Shown here in pieces: positions 62,821 to 64,000 of a stretch of 64,000 bases of DNA (position 1 is the stretch's first letter; every line of letters starts with the position of its first letter). The notes beneath the pieces were generated by a model that worked only from the letters and a program-made list of their open reading frames with translations, was not told the DNA's origin and did not search any database. Origin of the DNA: Candidatus Saccharimonadota bacterium (lineage in GTDB: Bacteria; Patescibacteriota; Saccharimonadia; Saccharimonadales; Saccharimonadaceae); NCBI GenBank assembly GCA_030531645.1, contig JAUNNB010000004.1, positions 1 through 64,000 of the forward strand, written 5' to 3'. The translations under genes and the position numbers were made by a program.

Positions 62821-62897
62821 GGGTCGCTAGCTCAGTTGGCTAGAGCGCCTCGTTTACACCGAGGAGGTCAGGGGTTCGAGCCCCTTGCGACCCACCA
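62821..62897 (+). tRNA. tRNA-Val(TAC)
   Basis: 77 nt with encoded 3' CCA. Acceptor stem GGGTCGC/GCGACCC, anticodon stem CCTCG/CGAGG, loop TTTACAC giving anticodon TAC (UAC in RNA), reading Val GUN codons, T loop TTCGAGC. Standard elongator tRNA. Confidence 0.96.
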
Positions 62898-62923
62898 TTT
62901 AATTTTAAAGAAAGGATAAAGCC

Positions 62924-64000
62924 ATGGAAAAAGAAGAAAAAATGCGACATACGCTTAGCCATGTATTGGCTGCAGCGGTAAAGGAGCTTTATCCAACAAC
63001 AACATTTGGAATTGGACCAGCCATCGAGAATGGCTTTTATTACGATATGAATTTTGGGGATACGAAGATTTCTGAAGCAGATCTCCCTAAAATTGAGAAG
63101 AAAATGCGCGGAATTATCTCGAGGAAGTTCGAGATGGTGAAACGTGAAGTGAGCCGTGAAGAGGCTCTTGAATGGGCAAAAAACGAAGGTCAGGACTTGA
63201 AAACTGAGTTGATTTCGGAACTTCCTGAAGGTGAAACGATTAGCTTTTATGATATGAAAGCTGGCGATAAAGTTATCTTTAGCGACCTTTGTAAGGGGCC
63301 ACATGTCTCTGATTCATCTGAAATTGGTGCGTTTACTTTGAACAAAGTTGCTGGCGCATACTGGAGAGGTGATGAGAAGCGCGAAATGCTTACTCGTGTT
63401 TATGGTGTGGCATTTGAAACCCAGGAACAACTTGATGAATATTTGAAGCAACAGGAAGAGGCAAAAGCTAGAGACCACAGAAAGTTAGGGAAAGAACTAG
63501 ATTTGTTCTGCTATTCTGAGCTTGTGGGTGCAGGTTTGCCATTATTTACTCCACGTGGCACGGTTCTTCGTGATTTATTGAATGAATTTACTCAGAGTTA
63601 TAGATTAAAGTGCGGATATGAGAAAGTTTGTATCCCACACATCGCTAATGTGGCACTATATAAGACATCTGGTCACTATGAGAAGTTCCCAGAGCTATTC
63701 CAGTTTGTTTCTCAGGAAAGTGGCGATCATTTGGCAATTAAGCCAGTGAGCTGCCCGCATCATGCACAGATTTTTGCTTCTAAACCAAGGAGTTATAAGG
63801 AGCTTCCTGTTAAGTATCTTGAATCTACGATGGTGTATCGTGATGAGAGAAAGGGTGAGCTCGGTGGTCTTAGCCGTGTTCGTGCTATTACTCAGGACGA
63901 TTCACATATTTTCTGTACTGAAGACCAGGTAGAGACTGTGTTTGGCGAGTTAATTGAGGCTTCTAAGGACTTGTATGAAAAGGTTGATATGAAGCTCAGA
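62924..64000 (+). CDS. thrS: Threonyl-tRNA synthetase, N-terminal part (runs off the window)
   Basis: The visible ~359 residues begin directly at MEKEEKMRHTLSHVLAAAVK, the editing (N2) domain with its HxxxH motif, so the usual N-terminal TGS/N1 domain is missing. DLCKGPHVSD holds the conserved Cys/His of the editing site. The class II core starts near LPLFTPRGTVLRDLL, with YRDERKGELGGLSRVRAITQ (motif 2). It is preceded by tRNA-Val and AAAGGATAAAG as ribosome-binding site. The C-terminal part is outside the window. Confidence 0.95.
   Translation, partial: MEKEEKMRHTLSHVLAAAVKELYPTTTFGIGPAIENGFYYDMNFGDTKISEADLPKIEKKMRGIISRKFEMVKREVSREEALEWAKNEGQDLKTELISELPEGETISFYDMKAGDKVIFSDLCKGPHVSDSSEIGAFTLNKVAGAYWRGDEKREMLTRVYGVAFETQEQLDEYLKQQEEAKARDHRKLGKELDLFCYSELVGAGLPLFTPRGTVLRDLLNEFTQSYRLKCGYEKVCIPHIANVALYKTSGHYEKFPELFQFVSQESGDHLAIKPVSCPHHAQIFASKPRSYKELPVKYLESTMVYRDERKGELGGLSRVRAITQDDSHIFCTEDQVETVFGELIEASKDLYEKVDMKLR

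Noticed and set aside
1-64000. Recoding of TGA as Gly or Trp, as in Gracilibacteria/Absconditabacteria
   Set aside because: Many genes end at TGA exactly where the next gene begins (9942-9944, 10454-10456, 13240-13242) and no TGA interrupts conserved domains.

Overview
The window reads as a piece of a small, reduced bacterial genome of the Patescibacteria (CPR) type, most likely a Candidatus Saccharibacteria (TM7) relative. This is inferred from compact or degenerate versions of core proteins (primase without zinc ligands, DNA polymerase I without a proofreading domain, ThrRS without its N-terminal domain, a shortened phosphate acetyltransferase), a giant Glu/Pro-rich protein, an actinobacterial-style secreted HNH nuclease, and the standard code with TGA used as stop. 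No rRNA, CRISPR array, insertion sequence or phage gene was seen. Two tRNA genes are present: Ser(GGA) and Val(TAC).

Layout. 1-5.5 kb: the 5' part of tsaD on the minus strand, divergent from a small acidic protein and a 1502-residue repetitive protein. 5.6-9.4 kb (minus): an LCP-family glycopolymer ligase coupled to a MacB-like ABC transporter. 9.4-29.1 kb: a large surface-polysaccharide locus. It holds an Alg14/Alg13-type transferase pair, a three-domain GT32-polymerase-GT2 fusion, further glycosyltransferases, two Wzx-type flippases, a second polymerase, a full GDP-D-glycero-D-manno-heptose pathway (with the guanylyltransferase and phosphatase fused), LicD and TagD-like genes and several O-acyltransferases. 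29.1-32.2 kb: an accessory island with a DUF2806-like gene, a structured RNA upstream of a DUF3800 gene, and another acyltransferase. 32.2-36.8 kb: pta, a DNA polymerase III delta-like gene, a degenerate DHH protein, and membrane-anchored rhodanese-like and thioredoxin-like proteins. 36.9-39.5 kb: a DHHW/MBOAT O-acetylation pair. 39.5-64 kb: mostly housekeeping (pyrG, tsaC, ychF, aspS, rplA, trxB, polA, rpoD, mscL, dnaG, thrS), with an HNH nuclease, a CBS protein, a DsbA-like oxidoreductase, an ABC exporter and a membrane glycosyltransferase between them.

How the parts fit. Sugar nucleotides (GDP-heptose, probably CDP-linked alcohols) feed the glycosyltransferases. The flippases and polymerases would export and assemble one or two glycans, the acyltransferases and LicD would decorate them, and the LCP protein could attach them to the wall. 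This is inference from gene content.

The main observations beyond annotation are four. (1) Fifteen genes have a TATAAT-like box only 6-9 nt upstream of an ATG, predicting leaderless mRNAs, often with an extended TGG-TATAAT box. (2) An RNA fold with its own promoter lies directly upstream of a DUF3800 gene. (3) A ~205-nt transcription unit between dsbA-like and aspS has near-consensus promoter, a 5' helix, a 27-codon ORF and a terminator. (4) All four zinc ligands of DnaG are replaced.
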